Below the pieces are notes generated by a model, which saw only the letters and a list, made by a program, of their open reading frames with translations, ran no database searches and was not told the DNA's origin. 64,000 nucleotides of DNA, from contig JACUUF010000003.1 in assembly GCA_014859465.1 (NCBI GenBank), forward strand, positions 1 to 64,000. The letters are read 5' to 3'. This document shows, one piece after another, positions 61,139 to 64,000 of the stretch (position 1 is the stretch's first letter; every line of letters begins with the position of its first letter). The translations under genes and the position numbers were made by a program. This stretch comes from Methyloprofundus sp. (GTDB lineage Bacteria > Pseudomonadota > Gammaproteobacteria > Methylococcales > Methylomonadaceae).

Positions 61139-61748
61139 TTATATCATCCCAAATTAATCTTGAATCAAAACGCATAGCCGCCAACATGGTTAAGATAATC
61201 ACTATGGTAAATAATAATCCCGCCGGCTCTATATCCACTGAGGCTATTTTATTAAATTTAACAACACCTAATAAAATGCTAATGACAAAAACATCCAACA
61301 TAGACCAGCGGCCAACAAATTCGATCATGCGATACATTTGCATTCTTATATCAGTGTTCATAGTCCATTTAAATTGCGTTGCCAGTAATATCATCGCTAA
61401 GGCAAGCATTTTTAATGCTGGCACCAAAATACTCGCGATAAAAACAATGACCGCAATCGGCGCCATGCCGATATTTGCTAAATTAATAATGCCAGACATA
61501 ATGGTATCTGTACGAATTACCCCACCCTTGGTTAAAGTCATAATAGGCAAGACATTAGCAGGAATATAAAGAATAAAACCACTAATTAACAGCGCCCAAC
61601 TTTGGCTTAGGCTATTTGGAATTCTAGGATAGACCTTACTCTGACAACGCGGGCACTGAATCACGTGCTGTGGTTTTTTAGGTAATACTTTATGGCACTG
61701 CCGACAACATAAAAAACCTTGTTTCAAGGCAGAATAAGACTTATTCAC
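61125..61748 (-). CDS. PqiA/LetA-type membrane protein, second half
   Basis: About 207 residues, with a zinc ribbon at the N-terminus (CRQCHK...CPRC) and four membrane helices. A GTG at 61748 (MNKSYSALKQG) overlaps the preceding stop; a TTG four codons upstream is possible. E. coli LetA is a single protein with two such halves; here they are separate genes. It partners the seven-MCE protein encoded next. Confidence 0.88.
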   Translation of the reverse strand: MNKSYSALKQGFLCCRQCHKVLPKKPQHVIQCPRCQSKVYPRIPNSLSQSWALLISGFILYIPANVLPIMTLTKGGVIRTDTIMSGIINLANIGMAPIAVIVFIASILVPALKMLALAMILLATQFKWTMNTDIRMQMYRMIEFVGRWSMLDVFVISILLGVVKFNKIASVDIEPAGLLFTIVIILTMLAAMRFDSRLIWDDINEPN

Positions 61749-62376
61749 CGTGTTTCTCAATTAAAGTCCAAACTAGTTTTTTATTTAATAACTGGGTTTG
61801 TAGTGCGCTAATTATTAACAAAGCGATAAAAGCATATAAACCCAAACCTGCCTCTAGCTCCGCATCATCACGCAATTTAATAGCAGCAACGATAATACTC
61901 AGCATAAAAATATCCAACATTCCCCAAGCACTTAAATAGCCATACCATTTAAAACAGGGCGCTAAATAATCACTTTTGACTTGATAATAAAAACGCGTGG
62001 TAATGAATATAATCAATATCATTTGCACTAAAGGTACGAGCATTAAGGAAAAAAACACAACTAAACCAACCCCCCAGTTGCCGGTACTAAACAGTGTTTG
62101 TACGCAGACTAAAATGGACAATGCTTCAGTATGACCGACCATCGTGAACTGTAACACGGGCAATAACATGGCAGGAAAATAAACCATTAATCCAGCAAAG
62201 ACACAAAAGAAATTGTTTCTAATGGACAAGCGCGTTGGGTGCTCTATGATATGCCGACATCTTGGACAATGACTTACATAGCCTTCTTTCACCTGTACCT
62301 TAGCCATTAGTAAATCACAATCGGGGCATACATCTATGTGTTCAGCATTATCGATATTTAATGTTGACCGCATCAT
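61741..62376 (-). CDS. PqiA/LetA-type membrane protein, first half
   Basis: About 211 residues, with a zinc ribbon (CPDCDLL...CPRCRH) then four membrane helices. ATG codons at 62376 and 62373 are both possible starts; they lie inside the dnaE 3' end, which this gene overlaps. It is followed by its paralogue and the MCE gene, so the order letA1-letA2-letB forms one transcription unit. Confidence 0.88.
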   Translation of the reverse strand: MMRSTLNIDNAEHIDVCPDCDLLMAKVQVKEGYVSHCPRCRHIIEHPTRLSIRNNFFCVFAGLMVYFPAMLLPVLQFTMVGHTEALSILVCVQTLFSTGNWGVGLVVFFSLMLVPLVQMILIIFITTRFYYQVKSDYLAPCFKWYGYLSAWGMLDIFMLSIIVAAIKLRDDAELEAGLGLYAFIALLIISALQTQLLNKKLVWTLIEKHGE

Positions 62377-64000
62377 CTCTACCAATTAATCGCTGAAGCC
62401 GGATGATAAGCTCATCAGTTGGATGTATGCGCCACGCATCACCTAACTGGACGCTCGCTTTAGCACTTGGCCCTATATAATTAGCGACAACCATGCATTG
62501 ACCGCCACTAAAAGGCTGTATTATTTCCTGTAATTTATGCAAAAAATCATGTCCCTGTACCGCTGAGTGCACACTATCCCAGTCCAACACTAAGCAACGT
62601 GCGAAATTTTCTCGCGCTTGCTCGATACTTAATAGCTTGTCAGCGGTAATACTGAGCATGCCTGAATAACCATCCATACGCGCCGAGCCTTCTACAATTA
62701 AAACCTCGTCACCTTTTAATAAATCTTTATACGTTTCAAAGGTTTCACTATAAATTGCGACATCAACTCGGGCGCTTTTATCATCCAAAGTAGCAAAGCC
62801 CATAGTTCGACCTTTACGATCTTGACGCGTACGCATACCGATTAATAAGCCGGCCAAACGTGTATCTGATTTACCACGCGAACCTTCAACGCTGGTTAAA
62901 ATTTGCGCAATACTACCATGGGTTATGTTTTGTAATTCAGCTCTATATTCATCAATCGGATGACCAGTTAAAAATAGACCTAAAGCTAATTTTTCAAAAG
63001 CTAAGCGCTCTTTTTCAGGCCATGGGGGAACACTAGCCGCATAATCGTTAACTTCATCCTCACTAGTTTCTGCATTAACAGCTAAACCAAATAAATCATT
63101 TTGTCCAACTTCAGCCATTTTCACATGACGTTCTGCTACTTTTATCGCCGTAGGTAATTCAGCCATATGACTAGCACGATTTTCACTAAAAATATCAAAT
63201 GCTCCAGCACGAATTAAAGCCTCAAATACTCGCTTATTCACCTTACGCAAATCCACGCGTTTACATAAATCATATAAACCTTTAAAGGGACCATTTTCTT
63301 TACGTTCGCGCAATAAATCCTCAATTGCTGCCTCACCTACGCCTTTAATTGCGCCAATTCCATACACAATTTCCCCTTGTGCATTGACCGTAAATTGCAA
63401 ATTAGAGACATTAATATTGGGTGGACAAACAGCGATTTTCATATCCTGACATTCAGCTATCAAGATCACCACTTTATCGGTATTATCCATATCAGCGGAT
63501 AATACCGCAGCCATAAAAGCGGCAGGATAATGCGCTTTTAACCAAGCGGTTTGATAAGCCACCAAGGCATAAGCCGCCGAATGTGATTTATTAAAACCAT
63601 AGCCCGCAAATTTTTCCATCAAATCGAAAACATAAGTGGCTATACTTTCTTCAATGCCGGCCGCTACAGCGCCTTCAGTAAAAATAGCCCGTTGCTGAGC
63701 CATTTCTTCTGCTTTTTTCTTACCCATGGCACGGCGTAATAAGTCCGCGCCACCTAAACTATAACCCCCCATTTCCCGCGCAATTTGCATTACTTGTTCT
63801 TGATACAGAATAACGCCATTGGTAGGCTGGAGAATAGGCTCTAAAACCGGGTGCGCATACTCTGCCTTCGCGCCATGTTTTACATTAATATAGTCATCAA
63901 CCATACCTGATTCTAGCGGCCCTGGTCTAAATAAAGCCACTAAAGCAATAATGTCATCAAAGCAGTCCGGCTTTAGCTTTTTAATCAATTCCTTCATACC
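62348..64000 (-). CDS. dnaE: DNA polymerase III alpha subunit (partial, 3' end of gene)
   Basis: The last 550 or so residues of the replicative polymerase; the 5' part lies outside the window. Visible features are FRPGPLESGMVDDY of the palm/fingers, GYSLGGADLLRRAMGKKK, YGFNKSHSAAYALVAYQTAW and a C-terminal OB-fold and tau-binding region. The internal Met near 63997 is not the start. Its stop overlaps the downstream letA-like gene. Confidence 0.95.
   Translation of the reverse strand, partial: GMKELIKKLKPDCFDDIIALVALFRPGPLESGMVDDYINVKHGAKAEYAHPVLEPILQPTNGVILYQEQVMQIAREMGGYSLGGADLLRRAMGKKKAEEMAQQRAIFTEGAVAAGIEESIATYVFDLMEKFAGYGFNKSHSAAYALVAYQTAWLKAHYPAAFMAAVLSADMDNTDKVVILIAECQDMKIAVCPPNINVSNLQFTVNAQGEIVYGIGAIKGVGEAAIEDLLRERKENGPFKGLYDLCKRVDLRKVNKRVFEALIRAGAFDIFSENRASHMAELPTAIKVAERHVKMAEVGQNDLFGLAVNAETSEDEVNDYAASVPPWPEKERLAFEKLALGLFLTGHPIDEYRAELQNITHGSIAQILTSVEGSRGKSDTRLAGLLIGMRTRQDRKGRTMGFATLDDKSARVDVAIYSETFETYKDLLKGDEVLIVEGSARMDGYSGMLSITADKLLSIEQARENFARCLVLDWDSVHSAVQGHDFLHKLQEIIQPFSGGQCMVVANYIGPSAKASVQLGDAWRIHPTDELIIRLQRLIGRDDAVNIKYR

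Overview
This window comes from an AT-rich gammaproteobacterial chromosome, most likely a methane- or methanol-oxidising member of the Methylococcales. The evidence is an MxaD-like exported SRPBCC protein beside a YVTN beta-propeller protein, a HoxH-type [NiFe]-hydrogenase large subunit, a bacterial V-type ATPase operon, and gammaproteobacterial synteny such as yceF/yceD-rpmF-plsX-fabHDG-acpP-fabF-pabC-mltG-tmk-holB and nlpD-rpoS. The order assignment is inference; the gammaproteobacterial placement is firm.

Layout: 1-5.5 kb is a chemotaxis operon on the minus strand (cheY, cheA, cheW, and a PAS-containing receptor with a CheR-type tail). 5.9-7.4 kb is a lone hoxH behind a candidate FNR-box promoter. 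7.4-17.4 kb is the long minus-strand lipid, cell-wall and replication block, from yceD down to holB and pilZ. 17.5-21.0 kb holds yceF, rpoS, a NlpD-like factor, a membrane DnaJ protein and ssb. 21.2-22.8 kb is a sulfur pair (persulfide dioxygenase and TauE exporter). 22.8-28.0 kb holds cinA, the YVTN/MxaD pair, an orphan small protein and mltD. 28.2-33.9 kb is a complete tripartite RND efflux operon. 34.1-38.9 kb holds trxB, a VF530 protein, slyX, ppnP, mazG, an AI-2E family transporter and queD, interrupted by a 195-bp MITE-like element. 39.4-46.8 kb is a seven-gene V-ATPase operon, followed by a GGDEF gene, ligA, recQ, gshA, cysH, rbgA, a SulP-carbonic anhydrase fusion and a LetA/LetB-type lipid transport operon. 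The window ends inside dnaE.

Most of the window is conserved housekeeping sequence. No defence island, prophage, CRISPR array, rRNA or tRNA was seen. The features most worth following are: (1) the V-ATPase operon, whose order B-D-I-K-E-DUF2764-A is an exact circular permutation of the chlamydial order E-X-A-B-D-I-K, and whose K subunit keeps candidate Na+ ligands; (2) the orphan hoxH with a near-perfect FNR box at class II spacing; (3) a MITE-like element with 17-bp terminal inverted repeats and a 6-bp target duplication that contains the slyX stop codon; (4) gene relics (ankyrin-like, HD-GYP-like and one unrecognised); (5) regulatory architecture in the fab cluster: overlapping divergent promoters giving a near-leaderless yceD, a terminator just ahead of plsX, and a palindrome at +1 of the acpP promoter.
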